Assembly: GCA_002353585.1 (NCBI GenBank)
Contig: DEJW01000022.1
Span: 168-25,803, forward strand
Reading direction: 5' to 3'
Length of the DNA: 25,636 nucleotides
From: Prevotellaceae bacterium UBA2738
GTDB taxonomy: Bacteria > Bacteroidota > Bacteroidia > Bacteroidales > Bacteroidaceae
Below, in pieces: positions 5,569 through 13,636 of this stretch (positions are counted from its first letter, which is position 1; every line of letters begins with the position of its first letter). The notes below the pieces were generated by a model. It was not told the origin of the DNA. It saw only the letters and a program-made list of their open reading frames with translations, and made no database searches. The translations under genes and the position numbers were made by a program.

Positions 5569-8195
5569 AGAAGTTTTTTACAGCGTGCCTCATGGCACTT
5601 TTTGTTGTGTCAGCCAATGCTGATGTGCAGGTTAAGGAGAAACTCAACCGTGCTCCAGTGGCTGTCAAGACCTCACAGGGCATCCTCGTTTCGTGGCGCT
5701 ATCTTGGTGCTGACGGCGATGCTACGTTCTCAGTTTATCGCAACGGCTCTCTCATTAAGGAGAGCATAGCCGATGTTACCAACTATCTCGATGCCGACGG
5801 TCAGCCTGGCGACACCTATAAGGTGGTGAGCAGCAAGGGTGGCGAGGCTGAGTGCGAGGCTTGGGACAATATGTTTACCAAGATAAGCTTGCCTCGTCCT
5901 GCAGCCCGCAAGTCTATCACAGGCAACCTCACAGGTCGCTATCGCCCAGATGATATCTCCGTGGGTGATGTTGACGGCGACGGCGAGTATGAGCTCATCG
6001 TAAAGTGGTTCCCAGACAACCAGCGTGACTCTGGTAAGGATGGTATAGCAAGTGCTACATACATTGACTGCTACGAGATGGACGGCACACAGAAGTGGCG
6101 CATTGACGTTGGCGATGGTGTGCGTTCAGGCAATCATACCACTCAGTTCCTCGTATATGACTTTGACGGCGACGGCAAGGCAGAGGTGATATTCAAGACT
6201 GCTCCTGACTCCAAGGACGGCAAGGGCAACTACGTTACACAGGCTGGCGACGCAACCATCAAGGCTATCGCTCCTACTACCGTTTCTGTAAACTCCAAGG
6301 GTAGGGTAACGGCAGGTGCAGAGTTCCTTACCGTATTCAATGGTGAGACCGGTGCTGCCATGAAGACTATCTTCTATTCACCAGGTCGCTCTATGGAAGA
6401 TTTCCCAACAGGCGACACTCAGCTGAACTCAGCATGGGGCGACAGCAACTACAACCGTGCAGAGCGTTATAATGCAGCTGTGGCTTACCTCGACGGACTT
6501 GACAAACTCCCTACAGCTATCATGGAGCGTGGCTACTACACAGCCTGCTACATCTGGGCTGTTGACTGGGACGGTACAAACCTCAAGACACGCTGGCTGC
6601 ACAAGGGCACAGCTAAGGATAAGTGGAGTCTGGTAGATGCTGCAGGTACAGAACTGGCTAACGAGATCACCGATCCTGTCACTTCTCAGGGCAAGTCAAG
6701 CTACGGTCAGGGCGTGCACAGCATCTCTGTTGGCGATGTTAATGGTGATGGCTATGACGACATCTGTATAGGTGCTGCTACCATAGGTCATGATGGCAAG
6801 CTGATGTGTGCTACTGGCTTTGGTCATGGTGATGCTATCCATCTTGCCGACCTCGTTCCAGACCGCCCAGGACTGGAGGTTATGATGCCACACGAGGAGA
6901 AATCTTCTTTCGGCAACTATGGCTATGATGTGCATGATGCTACGACTGGTGAGATACTGTATCATGCTGAGAGCGCAGGCGATAACGGTCGTGGACTGGC
7001 TTGTGACTTTGTTACTACTCACAAAGGAAGCGAGTTCTGGAGCTCTGCCGAGAGCGTATCTCGTTCTTGTGCTGACGGCACAGAGGTGCTCGCCAAGAAG
7101 GCTGACACCAACTTCCGCATCTACTGGACTGGCGACCCATTCGACCAGACTTTTGACGGCAGATATGATAATACAGAGGGTTCAGCTACCAAAGGACAAT
7201 CATTTCCACGCATCCGTTCCTACAACTCTGCTTCTGGCAACATCGTCACCTTCCAGGAGTTTACTGACTATGGCAAGCCACAGACCTGTAACTCAACAAA
7301 AGCTACTCCATGCCTGCAGGCAGACCTCTTTGGTGACTGGCGAGAGGAACTTATCATGACAGGTTATGAGACAGACTGGAGCGCTTCAACATGCGACTTG
7401 CTCATCTTCTCTACTCCAGAGCCAACAGAGTATAAGGTTCCTTGCCTTATGGAAGACCATCAGTATCGTATGGCTATTGCTTGGCAGAATGCCAGCTACA
7501 ATCAGCCTCCACACCTCAGCTACTCTCTTGCTGAGAAACTTGGTATTGATCGTGCTACATACACTACTCAGACTGCCAACCACGCTCCTGAGAAGGTTGT
7601 TCCACCAGCACCATCAACGGGCGAGGAGACAGTGAGTGCTCCATCAGCAGATAAGGGTACCAAGGTTGGAACATGCTACACTGTAGGTATGTATGAAGAA
7701 TTTACCGATTCACAAGGTAAGGTTCGCACAGGCAACAATAACAATACCATTACCATTAACGTCAATGAGGGCTACAAGATTGTCAGCATGACGTTGAAAG
7801 GACATTCCAACAACAGCTCTTCACTTGCTGACCGCTCCATCACTATGACCAATGTTGCTGTTGACGGTGTTGACATCAACGAGGCTTCATTGAAGTTCCC
7901 TGGAGGTACTGCTGGTACGGCTGATGTGACCAGAACCATCAACATGGAGGCTACACAGAATATAGTACTCACCTTTGACAACTCCAATATCGTTACTAAG
8001 GAGGAAGATGCTAATGGCAAGAACAAGCAGTTGATAGTCACCATTACCCTCAACTACGAGAAAGTGACAGCCGTAAATGGCATTGCAGAGGTTGCTGCTC
8101 AGGCTTCTGAGGTGTTGAAGGTGCTTGTCAATGGCAAGTTCGTCATCCTCAAGGATGGCAAGGAGTTCAACGCTGCGGGTCAGCAAGTGGAGTAA
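5565..8195 (+). CDS. Secreted rhamnogalacturonan lyase, PL11, with C-terminal beta-sandwich and tail
   Basis: Cleaves the rhamnose-galacturonate backbone of rhamnogalacturonan I by beta-elimination. Signal peptide 1-19 (MKKFFTACLMALFVVSANA). Residues 20-115 form a fibronectin-III-like domain (ILVSWRYLGADGDATFSVYR). The PL11 eight-bladed propeller spans about 118-670, with calcium-loop motifs DVDGDGEYELIVKW, DFDGDGKAEVIFKTAPD and DVNGDGYDDICIGA, plus RSGNHTTQFL and QNASYNQPPHLSY near its end. Residues about 690-835 are an extra Asn/Thr-rich beta-sandwich, possibly carbohydrate binding. The last 30 residues (KFVILKDGKEFNAAGQQVE at the end) match the tails of the second PL11 and the PL1 enzyme. 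A Bacteroidetes promoter lies upstream. The second PL11 gene starts 84 bp downstream with no terminator between, so they are probably cotranscribed. Confidence 0.93.
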   Translation: MKKFFTACLMALFVVSANADVQVKEKLNRAPVAVKTSQGILVSWRYLGADGDATFSVYRNGSLIKESIADVTNYLDADGQPGDTYKVVSSKGGEAECEAWDNMFTKISLPRPAARKSITGNLTGRYRPDDISVGDVDGDGEYELIVKWFPDNQRDSGKDGIASATYIDCYEMDGTQKWRIDVGDGVRSGNHTTQFLVYDFDGDGKAEVIFKTAPDSKDGKGNYVTQAGDATIKAIAPTTVSVNSKGRVTAGAEFLTVFNGETGAAMKTIFYSPGRSMEDFPTGDTQLNSAWGDSNYNRAERYNAAVAYLDGLDKLPTAIMERGYYTACYIWAVDWDGTNLKTRWLHKGTAKDKWSLVDAAGTELANEITDPVTSQGKSSYGQGVHSISVGDVNGDGYDDICIGAATIGHDGKLMCATGFGHGDAIHLADLVPDRPGLEVMMPHEEKSSFGNYGYDVHDATTGEILYHAESAGDNGRGLACDFVTTHKGSEFWSSAESVSRSCADGTEVLAKKADTNFRIYWTGDPFDQTFDGRYDNTEGSATKGQSFPRIRSYNSASGNIVTFQEFTDYGKPQTCNSTKATPCLQADLFGDWREELIMTGYETDWSASTCDLLIFSTPEPTEYKVPCLMEDHQYRMAIAWQNASYNQPPHLSYSLAEKLGIDRATYTTQTANHAPEKVVPPAPSTGEETVSAPSADKGTKVGTCYTVGMYEEFTDSQGKVRTGNNNNTITINVNEGYKIVSMTLKGHSNNSSSLADRSITMTNVAVDGVDINEASLKFPGGTAGTADVTRTINMEATQNIVLTFDNSNIVTKEEDANGKNKQLIVTITLNYEKVTAVNGIAEVAAQASEVLKVLVNGKFVILKDGKEFNAAGQQVE

Positions 8196-8212
8196 AAGCT
8201 TGCTTGGTTACT

Positions 8213-8253
8213 CCCGAGCGTAAGCAGTGAAAAGCAAAGCTTAACGCAGCGGG
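8213..8253 (+). repeat. Imperfect hairpin between the two PL11 genes
   Basis: CCCG-A-GCGTAAGC (8213-8225) pairs with GCTTAACGC-AG-CGGG (8239-8253) around a 13-nt loop, with one bulge and a small internal loop. No T-tract follows, so it is not a terminator. It may protect or process the intercistronic mRNA. Its 3' arm also resembles the end of the upstream gene (see findings). Confidence 0.5.
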
Positions 8254-8279
8254 TCAAATCATAAAGTAAAAAAAAGATA

Positions 8280-11138
8280 ATGAAGAAAACAGTTATTTCG
8301 CTCATTTCATTGGTCGCAACTCTGTGCGCGCAGGCTCAGGAGGTAAGCGTAAAATGGACAATGAACGACTTTAATTCTCCACAGACAACCGTCATGGATG
8401 GAGATGCAGCATATACCTCGCTGCTCACCACTGGCTATGCTAACGGTTCAAACTTCACGTTGAAGGCGTTGACATCAGTTTCGGCTGAAGCAGGCTACTC
8501 AGCAGCAGACTATAGTGCCAACCCTTTCACCCAATACACGGCAACAGAAAAGGTAAGCACGGCAACAGCTACAAGTTCTATAACTTTTACGCTCAATATT
8601 GCTGCTGGTCATAAGCTGAAGGTTACGGGCATCTCCTTCGAGGGCATGAAGGCAGGTTCGGACAAGCCTTCTCTGAGTGCTCGCCTGAAGTATGATGGCA
8701 ATGCAGAGCAGAGCATTTCTGATGCAGCAGACGCTATTACCCTTGTGCGCAACAAGATAAATGCAAGCACATCCACAGGCTATGGTGAGTATAACTTTAC
8801 TGTTACCAATGCGGTGGCTCAGAGTCAGGTCAACCTCGTGCTCTACGGACTTAGCGTAGATGCTACTAAGGGTATTGCTATCCGTAATGTGGTTATCTCT
8901 GGTGTGTTAGACGAAGAGGACTATGTGGCAGGCGACCTGATAAAGTCGCTCACCATAGATGGTACTGACTACTCAGAAAAGATTAAGGACTTGAGCATCG
9001 ACGAGTGCTATTATACCACAAAGAAGCTCTCTGCTGCTCCTTCTTTTTACGATGCAGAACTTACCGACCTTGCTGTGGCTAAGGGCTGGACAAAGGAGGT
9101 TAGCTATAATGACCACTACGTGACTTGCAAGGTGCTCAATGGTTCAAAAGAGAAGATGAACGTAAGGGTGTACTTCCCTATTTCCAATCCTCAGCCAAAG
9201 GGCACTCCTGTTGCCATGAATCGTGGACTGATGGCGCTCAATCGTGTAGAGAGCGGTGGTCAGGGCAACCTCATATCCTGGAGGATGCGCAAGACTGACA
9301 GCAACCTTACTTATAAGATTTATCGTAACGGCACGCTCGTAGCAGCTCTCACTGACCGTACCAACTACGAAGATAACGAGGGTACAGCCAGCGACACTTA
9401 CAAACTGGAGGTATGCAGTGGCGATGATGTGACGGAGACAATGGAGTGTGCCACATGGGCTAACCAGTCTCTGCGCATCCCTATGGCAGCGGCTCCTGTG
9501 GATGCTCGCGGACTGAATGCCTCCTACACCCCTAATGATGGTTCGTTCTATGATATGGACGGCGATGGCGAAGATGAACTCATACTCAAGTGGGACCCTT
9601 CTAACTCTAAGGATGCTTCTTCTGTTGGCATCACCTCTAACACCTTCATCGACTGCTACAAGCTCTCAGGAAAACTCCTCTGGCGCATCGACCTCGGACA
9701 GAATATCCGTTCTGGTGCCCACACCACACCTTTCCTCTGCTATGACTTCGATGGCGACGGCTTTGGCGAGTTGGTTGTGAAGACTGCACCTGGTACAGTT
9801 GATGGCGAGGGCAACTTCGTACTCATGGAGTCAGAGGCGGCTACCGGTCCTGCTAAGATTTGGTATAATACAGACAATGTGCCTGATAAGGCTCAGGGCC
9901 ATGTGCTTGCTGGCACTCCTGAATATCTTACAGTTTTTGATGGTGCAACGGGTCGTGAACTCAAGACTGTCAAGCATCCTCTGCCATACGAGGTGGTAAA
10001 ATATTGGGGCGACTACTATGGTGGACGTTCCGACCGTTACCTTGCCGCTGCAGCCTACCTCGACGGTCAGCATCCTTCTATCGTGTGGTGTCGAGGCTAT
10101 TACTATTCTGCTTCTGTTGCTGCCGTCGATTGGGATGGCACCAACCTCACCACTCGTTGGGTGCATACCTCTGAGACAGCTGGTCAGGGCATTTATAACG
10201 AAGGTGCCCACAGCCTTGTCGTTGCCGATGTCGATCAGGATGGCAAGGACGAGATAGTATATGGTGCAGCTACTCTCGACGATAATGGCACATGCCTCTA
10301 TCGCACTGGTTTGGCTCATGGTGATGCCCTACACGTCAGCGATTTCGACCTCGACAATCCTGGTATGGAGGTGTTCATGGTTCATGAGGAGGGTAATCAT
10401 GGTTATGACCTGCATGATGCTAAGACAGGAAAAATCCTTTTGCGCGAAGAGGCAGCAAAAGATACGGGGCGTGGCTTGATGGCTGATTTCTCTAAGAACA
10501 ACAAGGGTGCCGAGTATATTGTCTTCACTCCTCTTCGCAGTGTTGTCAGCACTCAGGAAGAGAAGATTGGCGAGATCATAGCCGATTCATGGGCAATAGG
10601 AGAGAGTGGCGCAGCTCCTAACAACCGAATCTATTGGGATGGTGACCTGCAGAGCGAATTCTACGACAAGAATATCGTGGCATCATGGAATGATGACATA
10701 AACGGTTGGGACCGTTACAAGTTCTCTGGCTCCAACTACGTGCCAGGCAAAGAAAATAATGGTACTAAGCGTAATCCTATTGCCGTAGGCGACCTCTTTG
10801 GCGACTGGCGTGAGGAGATAGTGCTGTGGGAAGCAGGCACACCGAATAACTTCGTCATCACTGCTACTGATATACCTACAGAGTATCTCATACCAACCCT
10901 GCGTGACGACCGTCAGTATGATGAGGCTATCGTTTGGCAGAACGTGGGCTACAACCAACCGCCACATCTCTCTTTCGACCTCTACACGCGTTACGGTTCA
11001 GGCGAGACTGCCGTTGAGGCTGTCACTGAGCATACTTCAGACGCTAAGTTGCAGATAGCTAAATACATCAAGTCTTCCCAGCTTATCATCCTCAAGGCTG
11101 GCAAGGAGTATAACGCTGCTGGACAGCTGGTAAAGTAA
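8280..11138 (+). CDS. Secreted rhamnogalacturonan lyase, PL11, with N-terminal beta-sandwich and tail
   Basis: Second lyase for the rhamnogalacturonan I backbone. Signal peptide MKKTVISLISLVATLCAQAQ (about 1-20). Residues 21-215 are a beta-sandwich module (ITFTLNIAAGHKLKVTGISF) of similar character to the C-terminal module of the first lyase. A linker of about 90 residues follows. A fibronectin-like domain (NLISWRMRKTDSNLTYKIYR) starts near 320, and the PL11 propeller runs from about 410 to 910. Calcium-loop motifs are DMDGDGEDELILKW, DFDGDGFGELVVKTAPG and DVDQDGKDEIVYGAA; RSGAHTTPFL and QNVGYNQPPHLSFD match the first lyase. The C-terminus LIILKAGKEYNAAGQLVK is the shared tail. It lies 84 bp after the first PL11 gene and ends before a strong terminator at 11210. 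The two modules sit at opposite ends in the two paralogues, so they may bind different pectin regions; that is inference. Confidence 0.93.
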   Translation: MKKTVISLISLVATLCAQAQEVSVKWTMNDFNSPQTTVMDGDAAYTSLLTTGYANGSNFTLKALTSVSAEAGYSAADYSANPFTQYTATEKVSTATATSSITFTLNIAAGHKLKVTGISFEGMKAGSDKPSLSARLKYDGNAEQSISDAADAITLVRNKINASTSTGYGEYNFTVTNAVAQSQVNLVLYGLSVDATKGIAIRNVVISGVLDEEDYVAGDLIKSLTIDGTDYSEKIKDLSIDECYYTTKKLSAAPSFYDAELTDLAVAKGWTKEVSYNDHYVTCKVLNGSKEKMNVRVYFPISNPQPKGTPVAMNRGLMALNRVESGGQGNLISWRMRKTDSNLTYKIYRNGTLVAALTDRTNYEDNEGTASDTYKLEVCSGDDVTETMECATWANQSLRIPMAAAPVDARGLNASYTPNDGSFYDMDGDGEDELILKWDPSNSKDASSVGITSNTFIDCYKLSGKLLWRIDLGQNIRSGAHTTPFLCYDFDGDGFGELVVKTAPGTVDGEGNFVLMESEAATGPAKIWYNTDNVPDKAQGHVLAGTPEYLTVFDGATGRELKTVKHPLPYEVVKYWGDYYGGRSDRYLAAAAYLDGQHPSIVWCRGYYYSASVAAVDWDGTNLTTRWVHTSETAGQGIYNEGAHSLVVADVDQDGKDEIVYGAATLDDNGTCLYRTGLAHGDALHVSDFDLDNPGMEVFMVHEEGNHGYDLHDAKTGKILLREEAAKDTGRGLMADFSKNNKGAEYIVFTPLRSVVSTQEEKIGEIIADSWAIGESGAAPNNRIYWDGDLQSEFYDKNIVASWNDDINGWDRYKFSGSNYVPGKENNGTKRNPIAVGDLFGDWREEIVLWEAGTPNNFVITATDIPTEYLIPTLRDDRQYDEAIVWQNVGYNQPPHLSFDLYTRYGSGETAVEAVTEHTSDAKLQIAKYIKSSQLIILKAGKEYNAAGQLVK

Positions 11139-11212
11139 ATTAGGAATTAGAAATTAGGCTCCGAGCTTTGCTCGCCTGAGCACCGTTAGGAGCGCAAGAA
11201 TTAATAATTAAG
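11138..11212. repeat. Composite repeat A: 7-bp units around a palindromic core
   Basis: AATTAGG, AATTAGA, AATTAGG (11138-11158), then a roughly 40-bp palindromic core from CTCCGAGC to GCGCAAG (11159-11198), then AATTAAT, AATTAAG (11199-11212). The core contains CGAGC-TTT-GCTCG-like and GCTC-GCCT-GAGC hairpins. Near-identical cores occur at 16275-16315 (inside asnB) and 23302-23339. The left array begins at the stop codon of the second PL11 gene. Confidence 0.85.
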
Positions 11213-11253
11213 CCCTGCTTAACTTTTCGTTAGGCAGGGCTTATAGTTTTTTT
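11210..11253 (+). terminator. Rho-independent terminator after the PL11 pair
   Basis: AAGCCCTGC plus TTAAC (11210-11223) pairs with GTTAG plus GCAGGGCTT (11229-11242), a 14-bp stem with one G-U pair around TTTTC. Seven T follow at 11247-11253. Confidence 0.9.
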
Positions 11254-11256
11254 GTC

Positions 11257-11332
11257 TTCGTAGCGTCAGCGTTTCGTAGGCGCTTGCGCCGTATCGTAGC
11301 ACCTTTGGTGCGTATCGTAGCGAAGCGTATCG
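11257..11332. repeat. Array 1 of variable-stem hairpins (four units)
   Basis: Short self-complementary cores are separated by the octamer GTATCGTA or GTTTCGTA. Cores: a weak GCGTCAGC (about 11264-11271), GGCGC-TT-GCGCC (11279-11290), GCACC-TTT-GGTGC (11299-11311) and GC-GAA-GC (11320-11326). The array fills the gap between the PL11 terminator and the manA stop codon; the last manA codons run into the same ACGATA-like units. Confidence 0.85.
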
Positions 11333-12379
11333 TTATTTTTTCGTTATTTTCAGCGCTCTCAGCACCTTGTGCTCCCACGAGCGGTCTTTGCGGTCTATGT
11401 GGGCTTCGAGTATTCGGGTGTTGTGGGCGAGGGGGGTAATGTCATAGTCTGCCAGTGTGGCAGGTATGAGGCATGAGTGTCCTTCCCTTATCTTTATCAC
11501 CCTTTCAGGTGCTTCGTGGTTGCGGAGGATAATCTTGCAGGCACCCTTTAGGCACATTGATATGATGAACGAGTCATATTTTATCAGGTTGCGATGGAAG
11601 GGTTCGTTAAGATCCATCACTCTCACGTCAAAATGTGGTGTGTCTATCACCTGTGCTGCCTTGCCTATGGTGTTGCCGTAATAGGTGCGGTAGTCCTCAG
11701 GCACGTTAAAGTCGATTGCGTCCACAGCCAGTTCGGTGTGCAGTTCGCGAGGTTTGCCGTCCAGTCCTGGGCGGTTGTAGTCGAATATGCGGTATGTCAC
11801 ATCGCTCGACTGTTGTACCTCAGCCAGCAGTATGCCTCCACAGATGGCGTGCACCCTGCCAGCAGGTATGAAGAACACATCGCCTGGCTTCACCTCGTGC
11901 TTTGCCAGCACGTCGCATATCGTGCCGTCCTCCACTCGCTGCTTGTATTCCTCTTTGGTTATTCGTTTGTTAAAACCAGAATACAGTGCTGCACCAGGCT
12001 CGGCGTCGATGATATACCACATCTCCGTCTTGCCGAATTTGTTGTGTCTCTCGCGTGCCAGTTCGTCGTTGGGGTGCACCTGTATGCTGAGGTCTCGTTT
12101 GGCGTCGATGAATTTCACTAGTAGGGGCAGTTTGCCACCATATTGTTCATATACCGCCTCGCCCAGCATGTCCTTGCCCCATTCCTTCACCACCTCTATC
12201 AGGTTCTTGCCCTTCAGCGGACCGTTGGCTATGGTGCACGGACTTGACTCCACGGCACTCACCTCCCAACTCTCGCCTATGGGGTCGTCGCTGGGTTCCA
12301 TTCCTTTGTATGGGCGTAGCTTGTTGCCACCCCATACTATGGTGTGTAGGTTGGGTTCAAAGAGAAGAGGATATACCAC
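11333..12379 (-). CDS. manA: Mannose-6-phosphate isomerase, class I
   Basis: Zinc-dependent interconversion of mannose-6-phosphate and fructose-6-phosphate, linking mannose use and GDP-mannose synthesis to glycolysis. The 348-aa cupin protein has the expected metal ligands: Q100 and H102 in SIQVHPND, E119 in GKTEMWY, and H177 in PAGRVHAICGG. R197 in TYRIFDY fits the catalytic arginine. N-terminal YPLLFEPNLHTIVWGG is typical of the short bacterial form. The start codon is GTG and shares its G with the TAG stop of the upstream HIT gene (TAGTG), so translation is probably coupled. The 3' end runs into a hairpin array. Confidence 0.93.
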   Translation of the reverse strand: MVYPLLFEPNLHTIVWGGNKLRPYKGMEPSDDPIGESWEVSAVESSPCTIANGPLKGKNLIEVVKEWGKDMLGEAVYEQYGGKLPLLVKFIDAKRDLSIQVHPNDELARERHNKFGKTEMWYIIDAEPGAALYSGFNKRITKEEYKQRVEDGTICDVLAKHEVKPGDVFFIPAGRVHAICGGILLAEVQQSSDVTYRIFDYNRPGLDGKPRELHTELAVDAIDFNVPEDYRTYYGNTIGKAAQVIDTPHFDVRVMDLNEPFHRNLIKYDSFIISMCLKGACKIILRNHEAPERVIKIREGHSCLIPATLADYDITPLAHNTRILEAHIDRKDRSWEHKVLRALKITKK

Positions 12380-12804
12380 TACAGCTCCGCTTTAATCTTC
12401 TCTATCATTTCCTTATACTCCTCGTCGGTGAGGTACACCTCGCCTGGGTTCATGCGGAAGAGTCCAGGATAGTCTGGTCCGCCCTTATACTTAGGAGCCA
12501 GGTGGAAGTGCAGGTGTGACAGAGTGTCAGAGAATGCACCGTAGTTTATCTTCTCTGGGTTGAATGCGCGCTGCATGGCACGTGTAGCCTGAGCCACGTC
12601 AGCCATGAAGTCGTTACGCTGCTGGTCGTTCAACTCGTTGAGGTCATTCACGTGCCTGTCGTATGCCACGAGGCATCTGCCTCTGTATGTCTGCTCTTTA
12701 AAAAGGAACAGTCGTGAAACACGCAGATGACAAATCTCAATCATCAAGTCTTTCTGAGTCTGATTGTTAGTGCAATACAGACAATCTTTTGGGTCGCTAT
12801 ACAT
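12379..12804 (-). CDS. HIT family nucleotide hydrolase/transferase
   Basis: Histidine-triad protein, likely acting on AMP-linked or dinucleoside substrates; the exact substrate is unknown. At 141 aa it carries the triad HLHFHLAPKY with H97, H99 and H101. An N-terminal CLYC pair (residues 8-11) could bind metal together with upstream histidines, as in Fhit/HinT-like branches. Its stop overlaps the manA start by one base. No promoter of the standard type is visible directly upstream, where an 8-bp repeat array lies. It may be transcribed from the merR promoter. Confidence 0.88.
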   Translation of the reverse strand: MYSDPKDCLYCTNNQTQKDLMIEICHLRVSRLFLFKEQTYRGRCLVAYDRHVNDLNELNDQQRNDFMADVAQATRAMQRAFNPEKINYGAFSDTLSHLHFHLAPKYKGGPDYPGLFRMNPGEVYLTDEEYKEMIEKIKAEL

Positions 12805-12819
12805 TATTATTATTATTAG

Positions 12820-12905
12820 GTTTAAAAGTTCAAATGTTCAAGTCGCGCTTCGCGCTGGTTCAAGAGTTTAAAAGTTCAAGAGTTTAAAAGTTCAAGAGTT
12901 CAAGG
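12820..12905. repeat. 8-bp tandem array with embedded hairpin
   Basis: GTTCAAGA and GTTTAAAA alternate through 12858-12905. A short CGCG-CTT-CGCG hairpin (12844-12854) separates these units from GTTTAAAAGTTCAAATGTTCAAG on the left. The layout matches the composite repeats elsewhere in this window: short units, hairpin, short units. It lies directly upstream of the HIT gene. Confidence 0.85.
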
Positions 12906-13034
12906 TTTTCGTAGGCGCTTGCGCCGTTTCGTTTTCGTAGCGAGCTTGCTCGCGTTTCGTAGTCACGAAGTGACGTATCGTAGCCCTTTAGGGCGTATCG
13001 TTATCGTAGCACCGCAGGTGCGTTTCGTATCGTT
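12906..13034. repeat. Array 2 of variable-stem hairpins (five units)
   Basis: Five cores: GGCGC-TT-GCGCC (12914-12925), GCGAGC-TT-GCTCGC (12940-12953), GTCAC-GAA-GTGAC (12962-12974), GCCCT-TT-AGGGC (12983-12994) and GCACC-GCA-GGTGC (13009-13021). They are separated by GTWTCGTA octamers, in places extended by another TATCGT or TTTCGT. Every stem is perfectly paired although the sequences differ. The array ends just after the merR stop codon. Confidence 0.9.
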
Positions 13035-13035
13035 G

Positions 13036-13383
13036 CTAAACGATCTTATCCATCGCCCCCTTCAGTTCCATCAGTTGTGATTTCACATCTATCAGGCGTT
13101 CCAGAATCTTGGTTTGGTGTTCCACTCCAGCTCGGTTAGCGTTGATAGCCTTACGTGCTGCGGCAATCTTCATACCGCGCACCTTCACCAGTCCGTATAT
13201 CAGTCTTATGTTCTCTATGTCCTTGTCTTGATACTGTCTAACCTTGTTAGCTGTGGTGCGTGGTTTGAGGAATGGGAACTCCGTTTCCCAATAGCGCAGC
13301 GTAGGTTCTGATACTCCTATCATCTGTGCCACCTCTCTTATGCTGTAGTAAGCCTTCAGGTTTTTATTGATGTTTAGTGCCAT
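13036..13383 (-). CDS. MerR-family transcriptional regulator
   Basis: DNA-binding protein of 115 aa. Residues 12-45 form the winged helix-turn-helix (YYSIREVAQMIGVSEPTLRY, then WETEF), and a helical segment follows to the C-terminus (about 75-110), presumably the dimer coiled coil. There is no C-terminal ligand domain and no cysteine cluster for metal sensing, so the signal is unknown. It has a clear promoter of its own. Hairpin array 2 follows its stop codon. It could regulate the divergent PL1 gene or itself, but nothing in the sequence proves that. Confidence 0.9.
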   Translation of the reverse strand: MALNINKNLKAYYSIREVAQMIGVSEPTLRYWETEFPFLKPRTTANKVRQYQDKDIENIRLIYGLVKVRGMKIAAARKAINANRAGVEHQTKILERLIDVKSQLMELKGAMDKIV

Positions 13384-13414
13384 GTTTTGGGGTCTTGTAA
13401 AATGTTGTTCGCAA

Positions 13415-13445
13415 CAAAATTACAAATAATTTTTTATTCACCAAA
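13415..13445 (-). promoter_or_regulatory. Promoter of merR
   Basis: Minus-strand TTTG (13445-13442), 19 bp, TAATTTTG (13422-13415), an exact match to the Bacteroidetes pattern. The predicted leader is about 25-30 nt. Confidence 0.82.
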
Positions 13446-13479
13446 ATAATAACGGTTTTTTTATAGTTTTCGTCTTAGT

Positions 13480-13502
13480 GTTTCGTAGCGAGCTTTGCTT
13501 GT
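13480..13502 (+). repeat. Solitary variable-stem hairpin unit
   Basis: GTTTCGTA (13480-13487) followed by GCGAGC-TTT-GCTTGT (13488-13502). The stem pairs fully on the plus strand only if two G-U pairs are allowed. It looks like a single, drifted unit of the hairpin arrays, lying between merR and the PL1 promoter. Confidence 0.6.
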
Positions 13503-13525
13503 TTAACACAGATTAACGAAAAATA

Positions 13526-13557
13526 TTTGGTAATATGGAAAACAATTCCGAACTTTG
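13526..13557 (+). promoter_or_regulatory. Promoter of the PL1 pectate lyase
   Basis: TTTGG (13526-13530) and GAACTTTG (13550-13557), 20 bp apart counted from TTTG; one mismatch in the -7 box. Predicted start near 13563, leaving a leader of about 75 nt. Confidence 0.65.
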
Positions 13558-13636
13558 TCGCAGAATTTTGTGTGCGAAGACAGCGGTCATACCATTTTTA
13601 CTACAATATTACTAACTTAAACATTTTAAACGACTT

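Noticed and set aside
12906..13034. Possible CRISPR array
   Set aside because: The constant part is only 8 bp, the variable parts are palindromes of 12-14 bp, and no cas gene is present.
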